The notes below the pieces were generated by a model. It was not told the origin of the DNA and made no database searches. It was given only the letters and a program-made list of their open reading frames with translations. From Curvularia sp. ZM96 (Eukaryota > Ascomycota > Dothideomycetes > Pleosporales > Pleosporaceae), in NCBI GenBank assembly GCA_022457065.1, contig JAJGBQ010000003.1, positions 2,418,001 through 2,482,000 on the forward strand: a stretch of 64,000 bases of DNA. The letters run 5' to 3'. Below, piece by piece: positions 1-12,196 of the stretch (the stretch's first letter is position 1; every line of letters starts with the position of its first letter). A program made the translations under genes and the position numbers.

Positions 1-962
1 AGGATTGGGCCTGTGATTGGGCTGGGCGCAGAAGTCCAACGGTGGTAGGCGCCAGCTGTAGGCTCTTGCACGTCGGAGGGTAATGTATGGTAGCGATGAA
101 TGCATTGGTCCATGAAGATTTTTTACTTGGGGGTGAGCGCGTGGGAGCCGCGTCGTGATGGTGGAGGTGTTGTACCGGAGACACGAAGTCATAGGCACGG
201 TACGTCGGGTTCGGTGGGGCTAGAACAAGCAAGGGCGTGGATGAAAAGCACCGATTGTGGGTTCGCATGGGGACAATGACAGGTTCATGCAACAACAACG
301 CAGGAGGAAGAAGCAAGGTACACCTGGGGCGTCCCTCAGGGTCGTCTAGCACGGGGCGGTGATTGGGTGGAAACGCATGAATGGAGCCCGGAAGAGGGTG
401 GGTGCCGCCAGCCGTTTGGCAGACGCGATCCAGACGGTGATATTTGCATTGTTTTTATTTTTCTGCGGTACTTGGGCTCGCGGCGGGCTGGGTGGCGGGC
501 GTCCAGTGTCGTCAGCGGCTGGCCGGCGCATATTGCTCGCAGCGGTGGTATAAGGGTAGGATAGAGTGTGTATGACAGGCCGCCAAGTCGGCCGTGGTGC
601 AGGGCTGGGGTGTGTTTGCAGTGAAAGCATCCACTCATTTCCCAAACTTTTTCGCTACTGCGCCTCTTCTGCGTACCTGACGTGACGACAATCCCCGTGC
701 CCCGGCCCCAGACGTTTCCATTTCCCTTGTCTCTGCTGCCTCTACTCGCCGGCCCTCGCCCTCGCCGCCACAGCAGCCCACACGACTCAGATCCACCTGG
801 CTTCCAATCCGCCGCGTACTCGCCCCCGCACACGCCCCATCCCCGGTCGACAGTCATACAGCAACCAGCCAGTAAAGTTCCCGGCACCTCCTGACTGCTC
901 CTCACGTCACCACCGACTGCGTCTTCTGCGCATCCTCGCTCTCATCGCTCCCCAAGCCCACG
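1..962. other. Upstream region of the Bem1-like gene
   Basis: No gene is supported here. The stretch is GC-rich, and its last 250 bases are rich in C and in short pyrimidine runs, as expected for a fungal promoter and 5' leader read on the plus strand. Open frames occur on both strands, but their translations are rich in Arg, Gly, Cys and Trp and resemble no family, so I treat them as chance. Anything to the left of the window cannot be judged. Confidence 0.5.
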
Positions 963-3205
963 ATGAAGGTATGTCGCGTTGCTTTTTCTGCCCTGCCCCA
1001 GCATGTCGTCAAGCCGTCCGCGCCTGCGCCTGCGCCTGCACCAAGCTGGGGCATTGGTCGAGTCAAGGCGCGCATCGTGCTAACGGTATTCTCTAGTTCC
1101 GCAGGAGTGTCAAGAGCGAAAAGGACAGCCGCCCACACCACATTTCGATCCCCCCCAAGGATGCCATAGCCATTGTGCCCCCAAAGAAGGTACGTCCCCT
1201 CCTCGATGCCGAATCCAATCTGCAAACCACCGCGGGCGGCCCAAAGGCAAAGGCGACAGCAGCCCTCTTGCCCCCATCCCGCCCCCTTCACCCCCTCTCT
1301 CCTCTTGGGCTTCAGCGGTTGCGCGCACAGCGGCTACACAAGTCCTTGTGCCCAAAGCCTTGAAGCCGATCCACGTTTGCCCACAGCTCGAGACGCTCTG
1401 TCCCGGTACCCGCTTCCCGATGGGGGCAGATGAGCGCGAAGCTAACGGCGATCTCATTTCAGGTCATAAAAGCCCTATACGACTACACGCCCACCGACAC
1501 CAGCCCAAACTCGGTCTACCTTGCCTTTTCCCAGGGCGATTTCCTGCACGTTGTCGGGCGCGAGGACGACAGCGACTGGTACGAAGCTTGCAATCCGCTG
1601 CACGGCACCCGTGGCCTGGTTCCCGTCTCCTACTTTGAGGGTGTGGGCAAGACAGTGCGCGACAGTGCTGGTGCCGCCCCAGCGCCTCGCGCCGCAACCC
1701 AACAACCCCACGACTCCGGCTACCAAGAGCGCATCACAAGCCCGCAACCGTCTGCCCAGGACATTATGACCCAACAAATGCGCATGTCACGCTCCGGAAA
1801 GACCGGCGCCATGGTCTATGGCGTCGTTATCTACGACTTCCACGCCGAACGCCCGGACGAGCTCGAGGCAAAGGAGGGCGAGGCCATCATCGTCATTGCC
1901 CAGTCCAACCCCGAGTGGTTTGTCGCAAAACCCATTACCAGACTCGGTGGCCCCGGCCTGATACCGGTTTCCTTTATCGAGATCCGTGACATGACTACTG
2001 GCCAGGTAGTCACCGATACCCAAGCTGCCGTCACAGCTGCCGGCGTGCCCAAGGTCGAGGAGTGGAAGAAGATGGCCGCAGACTACAAGAACGGCAGCAT
2101 TCCACTCGGCAAGCTGGAAACAAACTCGGGCCAGTCACTGCAACAAGGCATGGAGCGCCTGAGCGTGCGGGGCCAGAACAGCGGTCACCAGAAGACCGGT
2201 TCGGTAGGTGCTGTGTACCCGCATCCCTCGCGCGATACTGACCCCGTGCAGATCTCCCACTCGCGCAACGGCTCCATGGTCCAAGCCCGCAATCAAAATC
2301 GCACATCCGACAACCTACTCGCCCCGATTAAGGCATGTGTGCCGCGCTACTGCTTCGCCGATGACATCTTCTGGTTCATCATCGAGTGCCAGATGGAGGA
2401 CGGCCGCCACTGGGAGCTGCAACGCCTGTACCAGGATTTCTACGACCTGCAGATACAACTGATCGCTTCCTACCCTGTGGAAGCTGGAACAAGTGGTTCA
2501 GGAGAGCGAACGCTGCCATTTATGCCAGGACCGGTTACTTATGTCACAGACAACATCTCCAATGGACGCCGTGCCAATCTTGACGAGTACATTAAGAATC
2601 TCCTGAAACTGGGTCCGCACATCACCCAGGGACACCTCGTCAAGGGCTTCTTTGCCCCACGACAGGGCGACTATGAAATCGATCCCGACGTCATTGCCGC
2701 CGAAGAATATCGTCTGTCCCAGCAATCACACCATTCATCAACTCCCTCGCACGGAGCAGCGAGCCGACAATCTTCTGCCGATCAACTACAGGCCACCACT
2801 CCGGTAACTCCTTTCTCGACTGGCTCAACCTATGCCTCACACCAGCGCGGTCAATCCACTGCCTCGCAAGCGTACTCGACAAGTCTGAACCCCCCGCCTA
2901 TGAACCATTCGCACTCGTCCATCTCTACCGGCACCGGCACCTCGGCTCTCAAAATCAAAGTATTCTTCGAAAACAAAGACTGTGTGGTGATTCGCATGCC
3001 CGTATCACTCAAATTTGTCGATCTCTACAACAAGATTGTTGAGAGGAGGAAGCTGGAGAGGCCTGATGAGGATGAGGAGGATTTGTTTCTCGAATACAAG
3101 GATGAGGAGGACAACTACCTTTATCCAATTGAGAACGACGAGGATCTGGAGATCGCAGTGGAGCGGAATCCCAAGTTGGTGGTTTACGTTAAGAGCGGAA
3201 GATGA
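963..3205 (+). CDS. bem1: Bem1/Scd2-like polarity scaffold (SH3-SH3-PX-PB1)
   Basis: Scaffold that in yeasts links active Cdc42, its exchange factor Cdc24 and PAK kinases at growth sites. My model has exons 963-968, 1097-1189 and 1463-3205, giving 613 aa. The first exon encodes only Met-Lys. The second encodes a basic stretch ending in Pro-Pro-Lys-Lys that runs in frame into SH3-1 (residues about 34-93, ALYDY motif). SH3-2 lies at about 151-208 (VIYDF motif), the PX domain at about 324-440 and the PB1 domain at about 528-613, with the acidic OPCA-like DEEDLFLEYKDEEDNY stretch that would contact Cdc24. This order is exactly that of Bem1/Scd2/NoxR-type scaffolds; PX and PB1 place it with Bem1 rather than with p67phox-like NoxR. 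Bases 2204-2251 could be an optional fourth intron (see findings). The two N-terminal exons rest on splice signals and frame only. Confidence 0.9.
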
Positions 3206-4087
3206 GGCTGTTTTTTTTTTTCTCTCTTTTTCTTCGTCTAATTCCCCCTTTGCTCTTCTTTCTCTTCGTGTATGGTAGTTGGTGCCTTTGTGCGGTAGTG
3301 GTAAATTTTTACCCTTCTGCATGGCCCGCTCCCTTGGTCACTGTTCTTTCTTGTCCTCTTTTTTGTCTTCTTGCTTTCGGCGTTGCATAAGGGTCCCATG
3401 CCTCCGGGAGCGAACCGGCGTTTGCGGAGTCTGTGGAGCAATAAGTGCATGACGGCAAGCGGGTTCCTTTCTTCAGGATCAGTCTTTTGAGGGTCTGCAG
3501 TCATTTTCATTGCTACAGGAGGGTTGAGAATAGATTTTATGAGGGAAGGCTTCTGGACTAAGCAATGTGGTGGATGAGCAATGACGGTAGGAGGGAAGGA
3601 CAAAATGGGTTGTCTGTTCAGCGAATATACCTCACAATTTCACTCCGCTCTCAATACTACATACTATGAGGTGTTCTCTGCGAAGTCAAGTGCAACATGG
3701 CTCAGCCGATACTAGCCATCTTGTCTGAATGTGTGGCTTGATAGAGAACCTGGAGCGACATGGGGTTTTCTCTGATTGACCAATGAATGCGCAGAGAGGC
3801 CGACTCGGTTGCTTCTGCTCCGACGTCGGTGTTTGAAGACCGGGGAGGATTCGCGTTGGGCACCGCTAAACTCCGACATATTCGTCAGCGGCTGCTGCTC
3901 AAACATTACATAGCTGCTTATCTCGCTCAGTTTTCTAGCTCGTTAGCATCTCGTCATCCCCTCGAGCGTCGTACGGCCGGCCATCTACAGGCGCCGTTGA
4001 GCGAAGACCCTGCAACCGGAGCGTATCAGAGGGCTTTCACATGCAGCACAGAAAGAGAGAGTTTGTTAGTCACCGGAGGAAGCTACA
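3206..4087. other. Intergenic region
   Basis: This region holds the 3' end of the Bem1-like gene (T-rich from 3211) and the promoter and leader of the next plus-strand gene. No coding region is supported. The long plus-strand frame running through 3787-4341 overlaps the start of the next gene in another frame and looks accidental. Confidence 0.5.
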
Positions 4088-5053
4088 ATGGGGGAAGAAC
4101 AAGCCAGCAGTGTGAAGGTGTCTGCGCCCACGGAGACGGGACCTCAAGCGCCCGCCATCGCCATTCCCCGACCCAAACTTCCTATGCCGACTATGCGCGC
4201 GCCGACCAAAGCAGCGCCGACGACACCCAGGGACACGCCTCGCGCATGGAACACGACGAAGCTGGGCATGCGTGTTGGCGCAGACATGCTCTCAGCCGGC
4301 GCAGCAGGTATCCTCGTCGCCCCGATCATCACCATGATTGACAAGGGCATCATCGAGAATGCCAGCGGCAGGAACACGCTCGGTGACAGCCTCAAGCAAA
4401 GCGCCTTGCAGCTCTTCACCAAGCCCCATCGCTTCCTATCCAGCAAGCCCTTTGCCCTCATCTTCAGCTTGTACTTTGGCACCTACCTCACCGCCAACAG
4501 CATCGACACCGCCGCCGCAACCGTAAAGCCTACACAGTCCTGGCAGCAGCAAACCAGCGGCACAAGCAAGTTTGTGGCTACCAGCTCAGCCAACCTGGCA
4601 CTCTGCTTGTACAAGGATAACCAATTCACGCGGCTCTTTGCCGCACCGGGGTCCTCGCCTCGGCCCGTGCCCCTGCCTACGTTTGCCCTGTTTACCGTCC
4701 GCGACTGCCTCACCATCTTTGCCAGTTTCAATCTTCCGCCGTTGCTAGCGCCTGCGCTGGAACAGCGCATGGGCGACAAGATGAAGGGGTATGTCGGCGC
4801 CCTGAGTGTGGCGCAGTTTGTTACCCCCGCTGCGGTCCAGTTGTTCAGTACGCCGTTGCACCTGCTCGGACTCGATTTGTACAACAGGCCTGGTGTGCCG
4901 GTTGGAGGCGGCGATGGAAGAGCAGCGAGGGTTCTGAGGGATTGGGGGAAGAGTGCTGCTGCGAGGATTTGTCGGATTGTTCCTGCGTTTGGGGTCGGCG
5001 GCGTGGTGAATACGAAGGTGAGGAGGAATTTGATGGGGAAGCTGGAGGAGTAA
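4088..5053 (+). CDS. Conserved fungal membrane protein, probably mitochondrial
   Basis: Single-exon gene of 321 aa. The first 60 residues are Pro/Ala/Thr-rich with many Arg and Lys. Hydrophobic stretches follow at roughly 70-95 (GADMLSAGAAGILVAPIITM), 135-150 (PFALIFSLYFGTYLTA), 210-225 and 270-285. The central part, with NLALCLYKDNQFTRLF, LPTFALFTVRDCLTIFASF and NLPPLLAP, has the look of a well-conserved protein, and I recall similar uncharacterised fungal sequences. Repeated small-residue helices make a mitochondrial inner-membrane or carrier-like fold possible, but I see no PX[DE]XX[KR] carrier signature. The start was chosen because it is the first ATG of the frame and lies in a purine-rich context. 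Function unknown. Confidence 0.8.
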   Translation: MGEEQASSVKVSAPTETGPQAPAIAIPRPKLPMPTMRAPTKAAPTTPRDTPRAWNTTKLGMRVGADMLSAGAAGILVAPIITMIDKGIIENASGRNTLGDSLKQSALQLFTKPHRFLSSKPFALIFSLYFGTYLTANSIDTAAATVKPTQSWQQQTSGTSKFVATSSANLALCLYKDNQFTRLFAAPGSSPRPVPLPTFALFTVRDCLTIFASFNLPPLLAPALEQRMGDKMKGYVGALSVAQFVTPAAVQLFSTPLHLLGLDLYNRPGVPVGGGDGRAARVLRDWGKSAAARICRIVPAFGVGGVVNTKVRRNLMGKLEE

Positions 5054-7767
5054 AAAACAATGGAAGTAGAGAATGTGGTTGATATTCTGGTGTTTTGGGT
5101 CATTTCGGGGGTTATAGATACGGGACTCTCATCTCTACGGCCGAGCTTGGTTTTTTTGGGTGGATGTATTCATGGCATAGCATTGGAGTTTGAATAGGCG
5201 TTTTCTGTTGGTTGAAATGGATGTTGTTGTTTTTTGTTAGAATTATTACCATATCAGTACGAACAACGAAGAGATTGCTAGGATTGACTTCATTAGTACT
5301 TTTCCACATGTACGTCTACTTCGATTCAGCCATATCGTCCATCATTCATATAGGATCGACGGGCGCTCTCGCAATAAGGCCCTGCTCCAAGAAGAGTTTT
5401 TGACCGGTTTGCTATTCTGAGCACTCTTCTAAAAAATACTGTTCTAAGCAAAGGGTATACAGTTAACTCGCTTTCGTATCCGCTGATGTATTACTCTACT
5501 CTTTTTTCTCTCTCTAAAAGGACTGAGACGACATCTTAAACTCGCCATCCTTAGCCTCTTGGGTGCTGTGACGGCGATTGCGGTTTAATGTCATGCTCAT
5601 TTTTCACCTTCTTAGTAAATCATGTGTTTTTCTACTCATCCACACATTTAGCCGCTCGATCCAACTTCTCCTGTGCTTTGATCAAAGGTTACCAGTATGC
5701 CTGAGTTTCTTCTTCATCCGTATTTATTTCTTCGTCCGGCTCTTGCAATGAAAGTTCAACACAGTTCTCAATCTCGGAAGTATTGGAACTGCGAACACTT
5801 CCCTTTGACCATATCGGCTTATGGTGGAGAGCCACAGAGACCAATGATCTGGGCTCATTCTCTTTGAGTCGAACGTATTTGGCGTCTAATAATTGATACA
5901 TTGCCGCCCATACGAGTCACTTTTGCACTTGCACGCGCTGAAATTTTGACCCGCCCCATTCAGTTTCTCCTCCTGAGCCAACAGGAGGCGCTGAAAGCAT
6001 TTGGGTTTTTTTTATACCTCCATCGAGTATCGTGCACACTGTGGACATGCAATTATTCAGCTTTATTTTGTGCTACCTGGGGCTCTGGGAAAAAGTATAG
6101 GTTAGATTATGATGGGCAATGATTATGTCACGTGACTCAGATATGAGACCTGAGGGCAGCTCTTGAGCACCTGTCGGGTATCCCTCAGGTCATATGAGCC
6201 AAGAGAATGTGTAAAGATTCCATCTGAAACTTAGGATAGGCCTCGAGGATTCGTCTCAATACTATTCTCGTAGAAAGTTAGGATTACTAAGTCTAGTTTG
6301 GTGTGCTGCCCGCATTTCAGCTCTGTAGCTGATCACAGCAAACCCCGCTCGTTAACGGCATATGTGGAATAATCCTACAGATATTGGCCAGGCCCTCAAG
6401 TGAACTCGTCGCCCTTGCTGCACGAAATCGCCTGGACTTTCTGCCTATATGATCAGACAAATGTTGTGAGTTATGCGATTTAGTTATGCATGGCATTATC
6501 CCGAACTAGCTTAGCGCGTATATAGTGGCGATCTTCCGCCCAAACAAATCGATCACTCTTACTCCAACTTTTTCAACAAACAGGCTGAGCTTGTCAGCTG
6601 GCTTTGTTTGTTAACTCACCGGAGGGTCTTACAATAGAACAATGCTTCAGCCGCAGCTGAGTTTTTGAGCATTGTTCATAGTGTAAACTTGATTTGGTAG
6701 AAACTCAAACAGACAAGACCAAGAATTCACCAAGTATCACAAGAATCGCGTGGGACAGAAATAGAGCACCTGGAAAAACTAGAAGTTGATTTGCAAGCAA
6801 GCAGATTTTGCCTTAGCGGCGACTGCGAGAAGGTTTGATGTCCACAAACAGCGGCAGTGCTAACAGAAGATATAGCCAAATTTGAGAGAATTCTTAGAAA
6901 TAGCAAGCTACAGAGCGTACTCAACAACCTCTATTGTAGTGAGTTATGGCTACAATAGAAGTTAGTTATGCAATCTCAGCCCAAAGTTAATGTGGATCTC
7001 CTGATTTCTAAAACATCTCCGGCACATAAGGGAACCCCCGCTATCTGCTGCGTAAAACAGTCTTGCCCTTCCGCCTGTACCATCTTTTATTAGTTTAAAA
7101 ACAATCTGCTGATCTTTGATCTTTGATCTTTGGTGGGCCGAGGGGCGGCCTGCCGTTTTTTGTGATACTTTTTGATAGGCCAATCGCCACAGGCGAGCCA
7201 TTAGTGAAAAATGAAAAGAAAAAACAATCTGCACCTCTCTTAAAGTAAGCAGTTAGAAGGAGATGGCCTGATCAAGTGCGGGCAGGCTCCTTAGAGGCTG
7301 ATCTTCTCTGGATCAATACTTTGGCTGACGAGTTTGACAATTTGTTCGACAAATACGAGGTAGGTCGCAAGGCTGAACCTTCAGAATCTTGACTAACTAT
7401 CATCCCTACTGGCTGAGTACCAAGAGAGGGATGCATATCTTGTGCAAACCGTATTACAAAGTAACACAGCTGATGTGGTCTGACCACTATACCCAGGTTC
7501 TGTAGCAATACTCTAGCTAGCGTGAAGCGTTAGCGGAGCACGAAATCAAGTTATAAGATCATCTAACTACCCCTTCTGAAATTGAGCAGCATTCAGTTCT
7601 TCTCTTACATCCATCTCCTTGGCAGTAAGCTTAATGCTTCCATTCTACAACAAGCCTGATCAAGATCACAATCCGATTAATTTATCACAGATTTGAAACC
7701 TGAATGTCCCTCCTACACAACCGCCCCACATTTCAACATCGAGAACACTGATTCAACAGAAGCTATC
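5054..7767. other. AT-richer gene-poor stretch upstream of the subtilase
   Basis: About 2.7 kb with lower GC than the flanking housekeeping genes and no frame longer than about 90 codons. I looked for transposase, reverse transcriptase or integrase motifs in the short frames on both strands (for example minus-strand 5689-5901, 6962-7234 and 7272-7508) and recognised none. A short tandem repeat lies at 7111-7131. The last 200 bases probably hold the subtilase promoter. Confidence 0.5.
7111..7131. repeat. Short tandem repeat, GATCTTT x3
   Basis: Three perfect copies of the 7-mer GATCTTT in the gene-poor stretch upstream of the subtilase. No coding overlap. Confidence 0.85.
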
Positions 7768-10763
7768 ATGCCGCTTATCACTATTAACGGTAATTCTTTT
7801 GATCCCGAAGCGGCCGCCACACGCAGCTTCGGTCTCAACAAAGAAGATGCTGCACTCACTGACTACATCCTAATTCAAACGACTGGCGAGCCTTTGAAGA
7901 AAGAGCAGAAGATTGAGCTCAACAAGAAGGGTGTTAAGATCCAGGAATACGTCGGCAACGACACCTACTTGTGCAGCTACAAGGATCAATCCGACCTCAG
8001 TACGCTCCGCCAGCTGAATTATGTCAAGTACGCCAACGTCTATCTGCAAGAGTTTGTTGTCCAGCCAAGCCTCAAGACATCACTAGACCCTTCAGCTATC
8101 GCCATCGGTTTAGCTACAACACCGAAGACGCGTATTCCCCAAATCGTCGATGTTGTCCTGCATAACGATGTTCAATCCTCTCAAGGCATCTTGGAGGCAA
8201 TTGCCGGGGCAACCCACATAGATGCCGACAAGCTGAACGTCACAACAGGTAATAAGATTCGACTGTCTGTGCAGGAGCAATATCTTGATGACCTAGCCGC
8301 TATTGACGCTGTCAAGTTCGTCCAAGAAGTGCATCCTACAAAGCTCCACAACAATGTCGCACGTGAAATACTGAATGCAGATGTCAGCATCGGCAGTACG
8401 TCGTATAAAGGCGAAGGAGAGATTGTTTGTGTTGCTGATACGGGATTCGACACTGGAAATGACTCCAATAGCGGCAAAGTGCATCATGCGGCGTTTGGCA
8501 ATCGTGTACAAAAACTTTGGGATCTCGGCCGAGCTGGTAAGCATCAATATGAGCGTGGGTAGCGAGAGTCACTATGCTGATTAGAATGATCTTATAGGCA
8601 AATTTGATGATCCTGATGGCCATGGTATGTCTTATTCGAATTATCGCACAACTACTTAGGGTAGACTTCTATTTAACTTTACCCTGGCTTGAATTATCTT
8701 CGAAGAGTCACCAGTGGTCTCAATGTTCTGCCATGAGCTCCCACTCCTCTAGGAACAATACGCTTTAAACCTAGTGCTGCTCGCTAATACCTATCAGGCA
8801 CCCATGTTTGCGGCTCTGTCCTCGGCAATGGAAACCACATATCAGAAGGCAAGATCGAATCTCCTGCCAGCGAAGCCAAGCTCGTAATGCAGAGCCTTTT
8901 GGACCCCTTTGGCGGGCTCGGCGGTATTCCAGCTGATTTGAACAACCTTTTCCAACAGGGGTATGATTCTGGCGCTAGGATTCACACTAACAGTTGGGGA
9001 AGCGTATCCAGATCCGGTATGTGAATAATTCCCAACGCTCCTTGTCTGTCCTATGTTTGAACAAAACTTGGGAGCAGTTCTATTATAACCTCTGTAAAGT
9101 CTTCAGCCACTTGGAAGTTAGGATTTCGGCCTTTGTTTATACCAAATGCGCAAGTGTCGATCAATACACCTGTAGGACATGCTCTAACGCCTCAAAAAGC
9201 CCACTCGTTCTTGCTCGTGATCGCTACATGCAGTCGACTACAACTGCTAACTTTCAGTTAGGAAATCAATTGCCATACGACAGTACTGCCGCCGACATCG
9301 ACAACTTTGTCCACAAAAACCAGTCAATGGTAATCCTGTTTGCAGCAGGTAACGATGGTCAGTTTCTCCCACCACGATCAAAGTAGTATGTCCTTTGCTA
9401 ATGACATAATCTCAGGTACCGACAAGGATAAGAACGGGAAAGTTGACTCTCCAATTATCGGGTCTCAGGCTGCTGCGAAAAACTGCATCACTGTTGGCGC
9501 GACGGAGAGCCTTCGAAAAGATATCGAATGGGAGAACGACCGCGCAACGAGCTTTTCCTGGGGAGCGTTTTGGTGAGTTCTACAACCTAATAGACTTTCA
9601 GAGCCATCTGGCATTACAGGCTTTGGGTGCTCTGAGCACTCCGACACTACCACCCTTGGCCAGAGTTCTACATTGATGCTAATGTCTGGGAACAGGCCTC
9701 GAAGTTTCCCAAAACCGCCCCTATTCAACGACCATATGGCCAGCAATCCAGATGGTATGGCTGCTTTCTCAAGCCGGGGACCCACGACAAACAGAAGGTT
9801 CAAGCCGGACGTTGTCGCACCAGGAAGCTCGATTCTGTCGACATTGTCCAGTAAAGTTCAGAATGTAAGTCTTGAACTTCCTCTAAAATATTTTATCACC
9901 CTAAACGGCTCTACTTGCTTGCCCTGTATGGGTTCAGGCATCTAGAGTGTGAAAGGTCTCGTTCTGCATACTGCCCATATCACCTCATAGAATATTAAAT
10001 CGCAGCCAAGATCTATCGCCTCCAGCATAACCTAGATAAATCCTTCCCAGCATTCAGTGACTAAACCGAGCAGGTCCAGAAGGCTTTCGGTATCTCCGAT
10101 GACCCTAAATGGTGGTACTGTAGCGGCACCAGTATGTCCACTCCTCTTGTCGCCGGTTGCTGTGCCGTCCTCCGCGAGACCCTCAAGAAGTACAACGGCA
10201 TCCGCCAACCAAGCGCTGCGCTTGTTAAAGCTGTGCTGCTCAACGGTGCCGTAGATGTGCTGGGTCAATACCAGCCGAGTGAGGCTGGGCCAGGGCCAAA
10301 CAGCATCTGCGGTTTTGGACGTGTGAACGTGAAAAACTCCATCATTCCGAAGAACAGCAAGCTCGCTGGATGCGGGGATAGTGTGAAACCGCTTGATGAC
10401 GACGAATATTTCACATTCCAAGTCGAAATTCCTGAGAAGATTGAAAACGAAGGGAAAGGCTCTGTAGAGGACCAAACGCCTTTGACGCCGGCTGTGGCAG
10501 CGACACGCACACTAAAGGTCACGCTCGTCTGGTCCGACCCGCCCGGTGAGGAACTCCAGAATGACTTGGACCTCATCGTTAAGGCGTCAGATGGGACGGA
10601 GAGACATGGGAACATGGGGATACAGAATGGATTTGATAGGTTGAATAACGTGGAACAGGTTCTTTGGAGTGGGATACCCCCGGGGACCACGGAGGTGAAG
10701 ATCAGGGCTTATCGGATCACAGTAGTGAAACAAAGTTTTGCTTGGGCCTGGAAAATATATTAA
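7768..10763 (+). CDS. Subtilisin-like serine protease (S8), bacterial-like, no signal peptide
   Basis: Seven-exon model: 7768-8536, 8598-8624, 8798-9016, 9262-9357, 9416-9572, 9696-9864 and 10074-10763, giving 708 aa. The catalytic triad is complete: Asp224 in VADTGFDTG, His265 in DGHGTH and Ser499 in SGTSMSTP. The oxyanion Asn sits in FAAGNDG. An N-terminal prodomain-like part (DYILIQTTGE through ANVYLQEFV) precedes the catalytic domain, and a C-terminal beta-rich region (LVWSDPPGEELQNDLDLIV) follows, as in large bacterial KP-43-type subtilases. The Met start has no hydrophobic signal sequence; the frame continues upstream to 7693 but without another ATG. Exon 2 is only 27 nt and ends inside the catalytic His motif. 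All splice phases agree. Introns of 58-245 nt indicate long residence in a fungal genome even if the gene came by transfer (inference). The substrate is unknown. The 9017-9261 intron and the 10073 acceptor are the least certain joins. Confidence 0.82.
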
Positions 10764-12196
10764 GAGGGGTTTCGGGCTACTTTTCTGTTAGCAGGGTTAG
10801 GTGAATACTGCAAGTAAATTTACCATAGGAGGTTAAGGTTCCTTATTGAAAGTATTGGCACAGAGTCACGTCCATGGACTTCTTCACTTCTGAGTAGAGC
10901 TGACAAATAGGATGAGAAGACGGAGGACTCACTAACGTGCATCGCCCGTAAGCGAGAAACGCCCTTCAGCGAGATGAGCCAACTCGACAGGCACCTCCTG
11001 ATTGGGACGTTAAGAGGCTGACTCGCGCAACCCTAATGTCAAGAAAGTGAACAATAATAGTCTTGCAGGTTGTCCGAGAGTTCAAGCGCCTTGAACGACA
11101 AGAGTAGTACTGATTTGCATGTCTTAGAGAAACTTGTTAAAGTTGTAAAAATCGACATCTTGACACAAAAGGTTGTTCGACCCTCTAGCGCGTGTCTGTT
11201 AATTGGATTAGCAAGCTTAGATTTAGTGTTTGATTGTTGCGTTCGCACGGAAACACTGTCTAACGTAGGGTGTCCCGCTACGTAGGGACGGACATTACTC
11301 AAAATCTAATCACGTGCCATCGCAACGTAATGTACATGTTTCCTACACAAAGTCAAGAGTTATACTTTTATTCTAGCAAAGATACAGTTCATATGCTAAT
11401 ACTTTCTTAAACCACACTTCTATCAAATACATACAAAGAAAACGTCTCTCTCTTCACCCAATATCGCACACCCATCAATGCGCCAAAAACAGCCAGCAAA
11501 TATTCCAAGCTAACTACACACCCGCCCCGCCTCGCCCAACTTCCCATTATCCCTATCAAAACGCGCTCAAGGTATGCATCCTACGTGACTCCACATTCAC
11601 GCACCTCGTCAACCTTTCCTAAACCACGCCTTTACCCAGCAAACTTATAGACTAGGATAACCATCATATATCCCCCACGTGTCGCTTTACCCACCTTATG
11701 TGCGCACCCCCTTGCAACATTGCACATCCGAAAATCAGACCGCTTTTTTTTTATGGGCGGTCTGTACTTGGATTTGCGGGCAAGGGGCGGGTCATGACAT
11801 CATCGTCGATCTGCCGGTCTGGAACCATGCTCCGATGGGAATATGGGTAATTTCGCTTGGGAATGGGCGATTGTGTAGCATGTGGGGTTGGGACTGGCTG
11901 GCTGGACTAGCGGCCTTCGGGGGTGGTCTGCTGCCTTCGGCAAAGTTGTGTGTTTCCTTGGACGTTTTTTTTTTTTGGGCTGATGGGAATGATGCCGGTG
12001 GTAAAAAAGAAAAGAAAAAAAGCAAGAAATCTATTATAGTGATGGTTGTGCAAGTAATGTGTATGCAAGTATGCAATGTGAAAGGGGGGTAGTAAGCAAA
12101 GCAACGTTTGGATAAACTCATGAAAAGACATTAATATTTCCGTACTTGTAACGCTACGTAGTAAGCAAAGACTAGAATATACTAACTACTGCTAGT
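10764..12196. other. Intergenic region between subtilase and secreted paralog A
   Basis: About 1.4 kb separating two 3' ends (subtilase on plus, paralog A on minus). AT-rich from about 11,290 to 11,480. Frames at 11679-12092 (plus) and 11792-12121 (minus) overlap each other and carry homopolymer-derived Phe/Lys runs; I do not believe either is a gene. Confidence 0.5.

Noticed and set aside
336..905. A 189-codon minus-strand frame in the left-end region.
   Set aside because: The translation is Gly/Arg/Cys/Trp-rich with no domain. It lies over a pyrimidine-rich promoter-like stretch, and overlapping frames exist on the plus strand.
5054..7767. Possible transposon relic upstream of the subtilase.
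   Set aside because: No terminal repeats, target-site duplications or transposase/retroelement motifs could be recognised by eye.
11679..12092. A 137-codon plus-strand frame between the subtilase and paralog A.
   Set aside because: It contains homopolymer-derived Phe and Lys runs and Trp/Gly-rich sequence; an equally long frame overlaps on the other strand.
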